Assembly: GCA_014361095.1 (NCBI GenBank)
Contig: JACIWF010000024.1
Location: forward strand, 1 to 13,363
Source: Hadesarchaea archaeon
GTDB taxonomy: Archaea; Hadarchaeota; Hadarchaeia; Hadarchaeales; Hadarchaeaceae
Length of the DNA: 13,363 nt
Direction of reading: 5' to 3'
Shown here: positions 1-5,447 of the stretch, piece after piece
Layout of the letters: every line of letters begins with the position of its first letter
How positions within the stretch are numbered: position 1 is the first letter of the stretch
Position numbers and translations under genes: made by a program
Notes under the pieces: model-generated
The model's input: the letters and a program-made list of their open reading frames with translations, nothing else
Told to the model about the DNA's origin: nothing
The model's database searches: none

Positions 1-843
1 GGCATACTTACACAGCTTCCAGGCCATCTTCAGATCAATCCTCTCGTCAAGCCTGTACTTTCCTTGTGTTCCGCTGCTGTACTTTATCGCCAAGATAACC
101 GCGACGAGGTCCGCGTTGCCGGCCCGCTCCCCCATGCCGTTGACGCAGGTGTTAATGAAGGCATCGTAACCCGCGTCGTTGGCAGCCATCGCCCCGCAAA
201 TCGATGTCGCCACCGCCATCCCGAGATCATTGTGGCAATGGAGTTCAATCGGCATCTTTACCTCCTCTGCCAGCTTTTTCACCCGCTCGTAGATGCTGAA
301 GGGGCTGTCATATCCCAAGGTATCACAGTAGCGCAACCTGTCGGCTCCGGCATCCTTTGCCGCCAGACCGAACTCGATCAGATATTCCATGCGCGTTCTG
401 GAAGCGTCCTCCGCGTTGACGCCGACGGTCTTGGCCCCGAAACCACGGGCGGCCTCAACGGCCCCTCGCATCTCCTTGATTACTCCGGCGTGGTTCAGTT
501 TCCCCTTGAATTTGTACAGGATCATCTGGTCCGAAGTCGAAATGGAGAGGTTAACGTGCTCCAGCCCCGGAACCTGCTTGAAGGCCAGCGCCACATCCTT
601 TTCCGTGGCCCTGATCCATCCACCCAAGCGCATCTCCCCGAAAACCCCCATCCTCGCCAGCTTCAGGTTGGCGTTCAGGTAATTGATCTCATGGCTGGTC
701 GTCGGAAAACCAAACTCCGACTGAAAAACGCCCATCTTGCTCAGGTAGAGGTTTATCATCGTCTTCTCTAACTTGGAGAGACAGATCCTTGAGGTCTGCA
801 CTCCGTCCCTGTTGGTGACATCAATAATGTAAATCTTACTCAT
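1..843 (-). CDS. Homocitrate/isopropylmalate synthase family protein (HMGL-like TIM barrel), C-terminus beyond window
   Basis: Translating the minus strand from ATG at 843 gives 281 codons with no stop, so the gene leaves the window at position 1. The N-terminal DVTNRDGVQ corresponds to the acyl-CoA-condensing family motif with its Arg-Asp pair. LHCHNDLGMA supplies the HxH metal-ligand motif, and NTCVNGMGERAGNADL is the downstream family signature. The family condenses acetyl-CoA with a 2-oxo acid. The GFPTTSHEINYL and NLSISTSDQM segments fit my recollection of NifV/homocitrate-synthase-like members better than standard LeuA, but the substrate cannot be fixed without the C-terminus. The ATG follows directly on a small frame ending at 840 (4-nt ATGA overlap). 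A likely TATA, TTATTTAAC on the minus strand, lies near 878-886. Family assignment is strong; exact function is open. Confidence 0.85.
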   Translation of the reverse strand, partial: MSKIYIIDVTNRDGVQTSRICLSKLEKTMINLYLSKMGVFQSEFGFPTTSHEINYLNANLKLARMGVFGEMRLGGWIRATEKDVALAFKQVPGLEHVNLSISTSDQMILYKFKGKLNHAGVIKEMRGAVEAARGFGAKTVGVNAEDASRTRMEYLIEFGLAAKDAGADRLRYCDTLGYDSPFSIYERVKKLAEEVKMPIELHCHNDLGMAVATSICGAMAANDAGYDAFINTCVNGMGERAGNADLVAVILAIKYSSGTQGKYRLDERIDLKMAWKLCKYA

Positions 844-974
844 GTCCAAACGCCCACTAAAATATCACTTTCTCTGTTAAATAACTGAACCCCGTCAGGA
901 GCAACAACACGCTTTTTCCAACCAATTCCGGCACCGTTGGCCCATCCATTCTTTTCCAAATGAGATTGTTTTTC

Positions 975-1001
975 AAAAAAGGGCGGGAGCCGAGTCCCGC
1001 C
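975..1001 (-). terminator. Hairpin plus T6 terminator-like element
   Basis: On the minus strand GGCGGGA (1001-995) pairs with TCCCGCC (988-982) around a 6-nt loop. One C and six T (980-975) follow. The element lies between the structured region and the synthase gene, so it could end a short minus-strand RNA or attenuate the downstream gene. Confidence 0.55.
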
Positions 1002-1109
1002 ACCAGGACCAACTATTCCCCGCGGCCGTTCATCAGTCCGGGATTAGTCCCAATCCTCTGGACGATTGCGAACGGCTTTGGACGCGCCACCTTTGATCTT
1101 TCTCTTCAA
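975..1109 (-). other. Structured minus-strand element: possible small RNA or leader with a 21-codon ORF
   Basis: Read on the minus strand, 1076-1025 folds into a nested hairpin. The outer stem is GCCGTTC/GAACGGC, the middle stem GTCC/GGAC and the inner stem GGATT/AATCC. It is followed by a 7-bp GC-rich hairpin and T6. A TTG-started 21-codon frame (1109-1047, stop TAA at 1044-1046) lies behind a strong GGGGGTGA ribosome-binding sequence. The same frame then stays open from 1043 to a TGA at 840-842 that overlaps the synthase ATG. It could be a small non-coding RNA, a leader of the synthase gene or the remains of a small gene. I do not recognise it as a known archaeal RNA, and I saw no tRNA T-loop. 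Confidence 0.35.
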
Positions 1110-1289
1110 TCATTCACCCCCTTGCCTTTGTAGCGCCTCCAAATTAACCTCCGGGAGAAAGATGCCGGCCAAACTAATTAAGGAAATTCGTGAAAATTAT
1201 GCACATCGATCACGATTTTTGTGAAAATAGTTCGTCCTCGATAAAAAAATTCGGGATCATTTTTGACCGCGGGGATCAAAATTAAACGT

Positions 1290-1299
1290 TATTTTAAAA
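1290..1299 (+). promoter_or_regulatory. TATA-like box of arfC
   Basis: TATTTTAAAA lies about 30 bp before the arfC ATG, so transcription should begin only a few bases before the start codon and the message is probably leaderless or nearly so. Confidence 0.5.
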
Positions 1300-1327
1300 G
1301 ACAACGGACATAAATCTCGATGAGACC

Positions 1328-1987
1328 ATGGCCCGTCCCTACGTGATCTTGAATGCCGCGATGACGCTGGATGGAAAGATAGCGACCGCTAGTGGTGACA
1401 GCAAGATATCATCGGAGGCCGACCTAACCCGCCTCCACCGGCTCAGAGCCAAGATGGATGCCGTCATGGTCGGTGCCGGGACCATCTTAGCCGACAATCC
1501 CTCGCTGACCGTCCGCCGCGTGAAGGGGAAAAACCCCATCCGGGTGATCGTCGACGGAATGGCGAGAATCCCTCCTAACGCTAAAGTTCTGGACAACTCG
1601 GCCAGGACCATCGTGGCCGTTTCCAACGCGGCTGACAAGAGAAAGGTCGAAAAGCTGCGCCGGGCCGGAGCCGATATCATCGTTTTTGATGGAAAGGATG
1701 TGGATCTTTACCGGCTCCTCGAAGAACTCCACCGTCGAGGCATCAGGAAACTTCTTCTGGAGGGTGGCTCAACACTAAACTGGAACATGATCTCGCAAGG
1801 GTTGGTGGATGAGATTCAGGTCACCGTGGCGCCCAGGATTGTCGGCGGGGTGACGGCAAAGACTCTGGTCGGTGGGGATGGTTTCGGTAAGGTAAAGGAT
1901 GGGGTCGGGCTCAAGCTTTCCAAGGTATCCAGAGTGGGCAGCGACGTCCTGCTCGTCTACCGTGTTGCAGGTGCCGGGCGTGATTAA
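1328..1987 (+). CDS. arfC: 2,5-diamino-6-(ribosylamino)-4(3H)-pyrimidinone 5'-phosphate reductase (RibD C-terminal family)
   Basis: The 219-residue protein is a stand-alone RibD reductase domain, the usual archaeal form and length. It reduces the ribosyl side chain of the pyrimidine intermediate to ribityl with NAD(P)H, an early cytosolic step of archaeal riboflavin synthesis. Visible motifs are NAAMTLDGKIA at the N-terminus, VGAGTILADNPSLTVR for substrate and nucleotide binding, and LLLEGGSTLNWNMISQGLVDE followed by APRIVGG near the C-terminus. No deaminase domain is present. ATG at 1328 fits the family N-terminus and the TATA box upstream. The stop overlaps the start of the TraB gene. It lies about 7 kb from the main flavin cluster in this window. 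Confidence 0.93.
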   Translation: MARPYVILNAAMTLDGKIATASGDSKISSEADLTRLHRLRAKMDAVMVGAGTILADNPSLTVRRVKGKNPIRVIVDGMARIPPNAKVLDNSARTIVAVSNAADKRKVEKLRRAGADIIVFDGKDVDLYRLLEELHRRGIRKLLLEGGSTLNWNMISQGLVDEIQVTVAPRIVGGVTAKTLVGGDGFGKVKDGVGLKLSKVSRVGSDVLLVYRVAGAGRD

Positions 1988-2678
1988 AAAGTTAGGCGAC
2001 CGTCTCACCATTGTCGGTGTGGCCCACATCCTGCCGAGAAGCGTTGAAGAGGCCAAACGGGTGATCGATGCTGAACGTCCCGACATCGTTGCGGTGGAGC
2101 TGGATCCAGCCCGCTATCTGGCGCTGACGCGTGGCCCAAGAACCGGGATCTTCGATCTCTGGCGCGCTGGCCCAGGCGTCTGGCTGCTCACCGCGCTGAT
2201 CCTTCTCCTCCAGGGAAAGTTCTCCCGCCAGACAGGGGTTGAAGCTGGAGAGGAGATGCTCGCCGCCGTGCAGAAGGCCAAGGAAATCGGGGCTCAGGTG
2301 CATCTCATCGACAGAGACATAGGAACCACCCTCAACAGGCTTCTCAGCAGGATGCCGGCGCGGGAGAAACTCAGGCTCTTCGGAAACCTGATCATCAGCC
2401 TGATCCCGCTCGGAAAAGGTGTTGAACTGGGGCGACTTACCGAGGAGCAGGTGGTGGAAAATCTGCTGCAGGAGTTCAGGAAGCTCTCTCCAAGGGCTTA
2501 CGAGGTACTGATCGCGGAGAGGGACCGTCACATGGCCTCACGGCTGGCGGCCCTTCTGCTTACAGGAAAGAGGGTGGTCTGCGTGGTTGGAGCCGGACAC
2601 GTGCCAGGAATCATGGCAGAGCTGAACCGAGTGACGGCCGGCAAGTGGAGCCTGAAAATAGAATACCAGACGGGCTAA
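1980..2678 (+). CDS. TraB/PrgY family protein, short form
   Basis: The 232-residue protein carries the TraB-family landmarks: GVAHILPRS near the N-terminus, VAVELDPARY, a hydrophobic stretch VWLLTALILLL, HLIDRDIGTTLNR in the middle, ERDRHMA, and VVGAGHVPGI near the C-terminus. Bacterial members inhibit a mating pheromone; the archaeal role is unknown, and the GxxH and ERDR motifs suggest an enzyme. It lacks the membrane-spanning C-terminal part of many archaeal homologues. GTG at 1980 is preferred because AGGTG lies 6 nt upstream; GTG at 1971 is an in-frame alternative. The start overlaps the arfC stop by 8 nt, so the two genes are probably translationally coupled. Confidence 0.85.
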   Translation: MIKKLGDRLTIVGVAHILPRSVEEAKRVIDAERPDIVAVELDPARYLALTRGPRTGIFDLWRAGPGVWLLTALILLLQGKFSRQTGVEAGEEMLAAVQKAKEIGAQVHLIDRDIGTTLNRLLSRMPAREKLRLFGNLIISLIPLGKGVELGRLTEEQVVENLLQEFRKLSPRAYEVLIAERDRHMASRLAALLLTGKRVVCVVGAGHVPGIMAELNRVTAGKWSLKIEYQTG

Positions 2679-2696
2679 TCGCCCTGGAATAATGGT

Positions 2697-2710
2697 CCTG
2701 CATCAGCAGG
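2697..2710. other. Small hairpin after the TraB gene
   Basis: CCTGC and GCAGG form a perfect 5-bp stem with an ATCA loop, 18 nt after the stop. No T-run follows, so a termination role is uncertain. Confidence 0.3.
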
Positions 2711-2744
2711 CCGTCAATGAAAACCCAAAAACGGGGTGAATAGG

Positions 2745-2753
2745 ATTTATAAA
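2745..2753 (+). promoter_or_regulatory. TATA-like box of the KH-domain gene
   Basis: TTTATAAAG lies about 32-40 bp before the GTG start. It implies a very short leader carrying GGAGATG as ribosome-binding site (2773-2779). Confidence 0.55.
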
Positions 2754-2784
2754 GGGTTGCCTAAAATATCGTGGAGATGAGCAA

Positions 2785-2976
2785 GTGGATCAAAGCATTG
2801 TGGAAAAACTGAAGACGATGCTAGGAGTTCACGTGGAGAAGGTCGAGGAGCAGGGGGAACAGCTTCTGGTCTACGTCCCCAAAGGCCAGGCCGCGAGGGC
2901 GATTGGCTCGGGAGGCTCCGTCGTCAGATCCGCGGAACTCGTACTAAACAAAAAGCTGGCGATAAAGGAGCTCTGA
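2785..2976 (+). CDS. Minimal KH-domain RNA-binding protein
   Basis: The 63-residue protein is basically one truncated KH module. GQAARAIGSGGSVVRSAELVLNKKLAIKEL contains the GxxG loop (GSGG, about residues 42-45) between two predicted helices and a final strand, as in NusA-type KH domains. KH domains bind single-stranded RNA or DNA through this loop. No other domain is present. GTG at 2785 is supported by GGAGATG 5-6 nt upstream; the overlapping ATG at 2778 opens only a few codons. It has its own TATA box and precedes another tiny gene with a separate promoter. The partner and target are unknown. Confidence 0.75.
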   Translation: MDQSIVEKLKTMLGVHVEKVEEQGEQLLVYVPKGQAARAIGSGGSVVRSAELVLNKKLAIKEL

Positions 2977-2994
2977 GCTGAGGCTCGAAAGCCC

Positions 2995-3002
2995 TTTAAA
3001 AT
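2995..3002 (+). promoter_or_regulatory. TATA-like box of the RAM-domain gene
   Basis: TTTAAAAT lies 32-39 bp before the GTG at 3034. The implied leader is about 10 nt and contains GAGGTGAG. Confidence 0.5.
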
Positions 3003-3033
3003 CCCGAGGCGAAAATAACGTTGAGGTGAGTTT

Positions 3034-3267
3034 GTGGTACAGGCATACATCTTGGTGACCGCAGCCATCGGAAAGGTAAAGCAGGTGGCAAAGGAGATAA
3101 AGAAGTTGCCGGACGTGAAAAACGTGCATGTTGTTACCGGGCCCTATGACATCATCGTTCATGTTGATACCAGCAGCATGGACACCCTCAGCAGGGCGGT
3201 GGTCGAAGGCATTCACAAGATCAAGGGCGTGGTCGACACCAACACCGCCATCGTCATTGATGTCTGA
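3034..3267 (+). CDS. Stand-alone Lrp/AsnC ligand-binding (RAM) domain protein
   Basis: The 77-residue protein matches the C-terminal alpha/beta effector domain of Lrp/AsnC regulators without the DNA-binding helix-turn-helix. Landmarks are AYILVTAAIGKVKQVAKEI, VKNVHVVTGPYDIIVHVD and the final GVVDTNTAIVI strand. Such SraA/RAM-only proteins bind amino acids or other small effectors and often form ring-shaped oligomers or pair with full Lrp proteins. The start is GTG with GAGGTGAG 4-5 nt upstream. No Lrp gene lies in the window, so its partner is unknown. Confidence 0.85.
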   Translation: MVQAYILVTAAIGKVKQVAKEIKKLPDVKNVHVVTGPYDIIVHVDTSSMDTLSRAVVEGIHKIKGVVDTNTAIVIDV

Positions 3268-3304
3268 GCTTCACCGACGGAACGGTCGAAAGCCGGGCGT
3301 TGCC

Positions 3305-3326
3305 TTATTTTTGGTACTCCTTTTTT
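3305..3326 (+). terminator. T-rich archaeal terminator after the RAM-domain gene
   Basis: Two T-runs, TTATTTTT and TTTTTT (3321-3326), follow the stop within 60 nt. Archaeal RNA polymerase terminates at such tracts without needing a hairpin. Confidence 0.5.
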
Positions 3327-3368
3327 CAGTCCGCAGAGACAGCGTAAATCTGCTGCTTCAGTGAATTG

Positions 3369-3374
3369 AAAAAA
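3369..3374 (-). terminator. T6 terminator of tRNA-Gln(CTG)
   Basis: Six T on the minus strand begin one base after the encoded CCA of the tRNA gene. Confidence 0.6.
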
Positions 3375-3392
3375 GTGGTAGCCCCGCCCGGA

Positions 3393-3412
3393 TTCTCGTC
3401 GACGCTGTCGAT
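3393..3412 (-). other. tRNA-Gln(CTG) T-loop intron (59/60), 20 nt
   Basis: The central helix is TTCG with CGAG, the bulges are AAA and AAT, the inner helix is TCGAC/GTCGA, and the outer helix is the T-stem itself. Splicing restores TTCGAAT. Confidence 0.85.
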
Positions 3413-3438
3413 TTCGAACCGGGGTCAGCGGGTCCAGA

Positions 3439-3453
3439 TTGCGGCCAGCTGGT
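3439..3453 (-). other. tRNA-Gln(CTG) anticodon-loop intron (32/33), 15 nt
   Basis: The central helix is GCGG with CCGC, and the bulges are GCA and AAT. Splicing leaves loop CTCTGGA with U33 and anticodon CTG. The outer helix has one U-U mismatch. Confidence 0.85.
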
Positions 3454-3471
3454 GCCCGCCAGGATTGACCG

Positions 3472-3493
3472 ATGGGCCCCGCCAGCAGCGGGT
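3472..3493 (-). other. tRNA-Gln(CTG) D-loop intron, 22 nt
   Basis: The central helix is GGGT with GCCC, the bulges are AGA and ATC, and the inner helix is CCCGC/GCGGG with a 5-nt loop. The 3' boundary could shift by one base. The outer helix is weak. Confidence 0.8.
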
Positions 3494-3646
3494 CTACCCC
3501 ACGGGGCTACAAGATTACTACCTCAAAAGGATAAAAATACCTTAATATCGCTTCCAATTCTCGGCTGTCGTGTTTGACCGAAGTTGCTTGAAGATTTCTG
3601 GTACAGACGTGAAGAGATCCCGTCAGACGCGGCGTTCCGAAACCAT

Positions 3647-3654
3647 CTAAATAA
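3647..3654 (+). promoter_or_regulatory. TATA-like box of hypA
   Basis: CTAAATAA lies about 30 bp before the proposed CTG start at 3683 and supports that start over the far-upstream in-frame TTG. Confidence 0.35.
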
Positions 3655-3682
3655 CCCTTTACCTAGTGAAAGCGGTGGTTGC

Positions 3683-4084
3683 CTGCACGAATGGGCTTTA
3701 GCCGAGGCCGTTATCTCCACCATGCTTGCGGTGGCCAAGGAGAAGGGAGCCAAGGCGGTTTCCGAAGCAATGATAAAACTGGGAAGGCTGCAGAATATCG
3801 ACACCGAGATCTTCAACCACGCCCTCCGGGAGCTGGCCAAGGGGACGCTGCTGGAAAAAACCGAGATCAAGCTTGAGATGGAGGAATCGCGCTTCAAGTG
3901 CCGGGCCTGCGGGCATGAGTGGAAGCTGGCCCCGAGCGAGGTTGGGTCCGATGAATCTGAAGCCATACATTTTATTCCTGACCTGGCCCACGCCTTCATC
4001 CGCTGTCCCCGCTGTCGCAGCCCTGACTTTGAGATAACTGGAGGGAGAGGGGTATGGGTAGAATACATAAGGATCTCAACGTAG
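3683..4084 (+). CDS. hypA: Hydrogenase nickel incorporation protein HypA (probable CTG start)
   Basis: HypA delivers nickel to the precursor of [NiFe]-hydrogenase large subunits. Starting at CTG 3683 gives 133 residues beginning (M)HEWALAEAVIST, matching the invariant Met-His-Glu whose amino terminus and His2 bind nickel. The zinc domain has CxxC pairs at residues 73/76 and 108/111, separated by the long archaeal insert with IHFIPDLAHAFIRCP. No ATG, GTG or TTG lies at the conserved start. The frame extends upstream to TTG 3584, but that would add about 33 non-family residues ahead of the nickel site. GGTGG lies 4 nt before the CTG. The 3' end overlaps the next gene by 31 nt. A sequencing error at the start codon is possible. 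Confidence 0.88.
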   Translation: MHEWALAEAVISTMLAVAKEKGAKAVSEAMIKLGRLQNIDTEIFNHALRELAKGTLLEKTEIKLEMEESRFKCRACGHEWKLAPSEVGSDESEAIHFIPDLAHAFIRCPRCRSPDFEITGGRGVWVEYIRIST

Positions 4085-4821
4085 CGGTGCCGGATCCCCG
4101 TCTCTCAATTATCGACGAGAGGCTCCGGAGGGTCAGGAGAATCATCATCGTGGCCAGCGGGAAAGGTGGAGTTGGGAAGAGCCTAGTCGCCACCACGATT
4201 TCCCTGCTGCTGGCCCGAAGCGGTCATAAGGTGGGCTTACTGGACCTGGACTTTCACGGGCCCTCCTGCCACGTCATCCTTGGAGAAACAAACGTGACGC
4301 CTGCTGAGGAAAGGGGGCTGATACCTCCGGTGGTCCACGGAGTGAAGTTCATGTCGCTGGTCTACTACATCGGTGCCCGACCGCTGCCCCTGAGGGGCGA
4401 TGAGGCCTCGGACGCCTTCGTGGAGCTTCTGACCATTACTCGGTGGGACCAACTCGACTATCTGGTGGTGGACGTGCCACCCGGTATCGCTGAGGAGGTC
4501 TTAGACATCATCCGTCTGATCAAAAGAGGGGAGTTTCTCATCGTCACCACTCCGTCGATATTGGCGGTGAAGACGGTGGCGAGGCTCGCCCAGCTCCTCC
4601 AAGAGCTCAGGGTCCCGACCCTAGGGGTGGTGGAGAACATGCATCGCCCCGACGCAAAAACTGGAAAAAACCAGGCCGGGGCATTCAAATTTAACTTCTT
4701 GGGTCGGCTTCCATTTGATCCTGAGCTGGAAAGAACTCTGGGCAATCCGGAGGAGCTGCTGAAAACCAGATTTGCCCGAAGCTTGGAAGGCGTCGTGAAA
4801 AAAATCGTGGGGGCTAGGTAG
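4054..4821 (+). CDS. hypB: Archaeal Mrp/MinD-type HypB, hydrogenase maturation ATPase
   Basis: The 255-residue protein is a deviant-Walker P-loop ATPase of the Mrp/MinD family. ASGKGGVGKS (about residues 34-43) is the signature-lysine Walker A, DLDFHGPS follows at about 64, and LVVDVPPG at about 136 is the Walker B region. The CxxC iron-sulfur motif of true Mrp/ApbC carriers is not seen. In Thermococcales an ATPase of this type replaces GTPase HypB and works in a complex with HypA to insert nickel. The direct 31-nt overlap with hypA fits that role well. No hydrogenase subunit genes are in the window. The ATG follows GGAGGGAG closely. The 3' end overlaps convergent trmO by 8 nt. Confidence 0.85.
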   Translation: MGRIHKDLNVAVPDPRLSIIDERLRRVRRIIIVASGKGGVGKSLVATTISLLLARSGHKVGLLDLDFHGPSCHVILGETNVTPAEERGLIPPVVHGVKFMSLVYYIGARPLPLRGDEASDAFVELLTITRWDQLDYLVVDVPPGIAEEVLDIIRLIKRGEFLIVTTPSILAVKTVARLAQLLQELRVPTLGVVENMHRPDAKTGKNQAGAFKFNFLGRLPFDPELERTLGNPEELLKTRFARSLEGVVKKIVGAR

Positions 4822-5239
4822 CCGGACCGTGGGACATCCACTCGGGTGTCCTAGCCTCGGGGATCGAGTCGGCCCTGGGCAGATAGGGTTTGATGTCGAT
4901 GATCGGTGATCCCTCAGCGGCATCCAAGCCTTTCACGCGCAGCCTACAGTTCTCCACCTTAATGAGCTCCACCACACACATGCCTATTGGATTTGGTCTG
5001 GTTGGGCTCCGGGAAGCGAAGACACCGACAAGAGGTGCTCCGGGATGTCTCTTGGGAGTCACCTGCAGGACCCGCCTCTCTTCAACGCTGTCCCGCTGGT
5101 GGAACCAATAGAGGATAATCAGGTGAGAGTAGTTCTCGATTCCCTTGAGGCCGGGACAGAACTCGGGAAAAATGGCGATCTCTGCCTCCTCGCCCTCCAC
5201 TCTCTCCACGGTCCCTAAAAAATAGAGCTCTCCCTTCAT
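4814..5239 (-). CDS. trmO: tRNA m6t6A37 methyltransferase TrmO (TsaA/YaeB family)
   Basis: The 141-residue protein shows the TrmO-family core: an N-terminal GELYFLGTVERV strand, the Leu-Ile-Ile-Leu strand after the NYSHLIILYW segment, and the diagnostic FASRSPTRPNPIGMCVVELIKV. TrmO methylates N6 of threonylcarbamoyladenosine at tRNA position 37 using S-adenosylmethionine. ATG at 5239 is chosen because it starts at the usual first strand; an in-frame TTG at 5251 would add four residues. The gene is transcribed away from tRNA-Gln(TTG), 87 nt upstream on the same strand, and converges on hypB with overlapping ends. Confidence 0.9.
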   Translation of the reverse strand: MKGELYFLGTVERVEGEEAEIAIFPEFCPGLKGIENYSHLIILYWFHQRDSVEERRVLQVTPKRHPGAPLVGVFASRSPTRPNPIGMCVVELIKVENCRLRVKGLDAAEGSPIIDIKPYLPRADSIPEARTPEWMSHGPAT

Positions 5240-5343
5240 CGCTCTTCCCAAGTTAAAGGAAGCATCTCCACAAAAAAAGTTAACGAAGCTGACTTATCCT
5301 GACTGAAAGGATTTGGAAGAGTATTGTGGTAGCCCGGGGCGGA

Positions 5344-5364
5344 ACCTCGGCCGAACCTTCGACT
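5344..5364 (-). other. tRNA-Gln(TTG) T-loop intron (59/60), 21 nt
   Basis: The central helix is TTCG with CGAG, the bulges are AAA and GTT, and the inner helix is GTCGA/TTGGC-like pairing (GTCGA with TCGGC, one wobble) closed by a 4-nt loop. The outer T-stem helix becomes adjacent only after the 53/54 intron is removed. Confidence 0.8.
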
Positions 5365-5370
5365 TTCGAA

Positions 5371-5388
5371 TTCGGCGGGTTTATCCCT
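5371..5388 (-). other. tRNA-Gln(TTG) T-stem/T-loop junction intron (53/54), 18 nt
   Basis: It is a textbook BHB. The central helix is CGGC with GCCG, the bulges are GGA and AAT, the inner helix is GGG/CCC with an ATAAA loop, and the outer helix is CGA/TCG. Splicing joins GGCGG to TTCG. Confidence 0.85.
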
Positions 5389-5426
5389 CCGCCGTCGCAG
5401 GCTCCAAAGGCCCGCAGGATTGACCA

Positions 5427-5447
5427 TTGGGCCCGATTTCAATCGGT
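5427..5447 (-). other. tRNA-Gln(TTG) D-loop intron, 21 nt
   Basis: The central helix is GGGT with GCCC, the bulges are AGA and AAT, and the inner helix is CCGAT/ATCGG with a TGAA loop. The architecture is the same as in the CTG gene, with different inner-stem bases. The outer helix is weak. Confidence 0.82.

Larger units (their letters stand above)
844..1327. other. Divergent intergenic region between the homocitrate synthase-like gene and arfC
   Basis: No open frame of 60 codons with a start is present on either strand. The left part should hold the promoter of the minus-strand synthase. The middle (975-1109) holds the structured minus-strand element described separately. The right part holds the arfC promoter and two direct GTGAAAAT copies at 1190-1197 and 1221-1228, with a GGGATCA pair at 1253-1259 and 1272-1278. 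A minus-strand TATA-like TTAATTAG around 1174-1181 could start a short RNA toward 975. TTCCA also occurs at 916-920 and 954-958. Confidence 0.6.
3376..3508 (-). tRNA. tRNA-Gln (anticodon CTG) with three BHB introns
   Basis: The acceptor stem is AGCCCCG (3508-3502) with CGGGGCT, discriminator A and encoded CCA (3378-3376). The 133-nt precursor has introns in the D-loop (3472-3493), in the anticodon loop between positions 32 and 33 (3439-3453), and in the T-loop between 59 and 60 (3393-3412). Each forms a 4-bp central helix flanked by 3-nt bulges, and cutting after the second bulge base gives a 76-nt tRNA. The anticodon arm then reads GCGGG-CTCTGGA-CCCGC (CTG at 3435-3437) and the T-arm CCCGG-TTCGAAT-CCGGG. 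A minus-strand TATA-like ATTTTTAT lies at 3531-3539. Glutamine identity rests on the anticodon and on similarity to archaeal tRNA-Gln as I remember it. Confidence 0.9.

Noticed and set aside
64..771. Long plus-strand open frame
   Set aside because: It lies antisense to the homocitrate synthase-like gene, whose minus-strand translation carries clear family motifs; the plus-strand product is low-complexity and unrecognisable.
1025..1076. tRNA or split-tRNA piece in the 52-nt nested hairpin
   Set aside because: The 7-bp outer stem suggested an acceptor stem, but there is no TTCNA T-loop, no CCA and no anticodon arm.
975..1076. C/D box guide RNA
   Set aside because: A TGATGA C-box-like string and overlapping CTGA are present on the minus strand, but they are not arranged as C, D', C', D with guide spacers.
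844..1327. FMN riboswitch upstream of arfC
   Set aside because: I looked for the RFN-element conserved blocks and did not see them; the hairpins present have a different layout.
3584..3682. N-terminal extension of HypA from TTG 3584
   Set aside because: The extra residues have no family counterpart and would displace the nickel-binding Met-His start.
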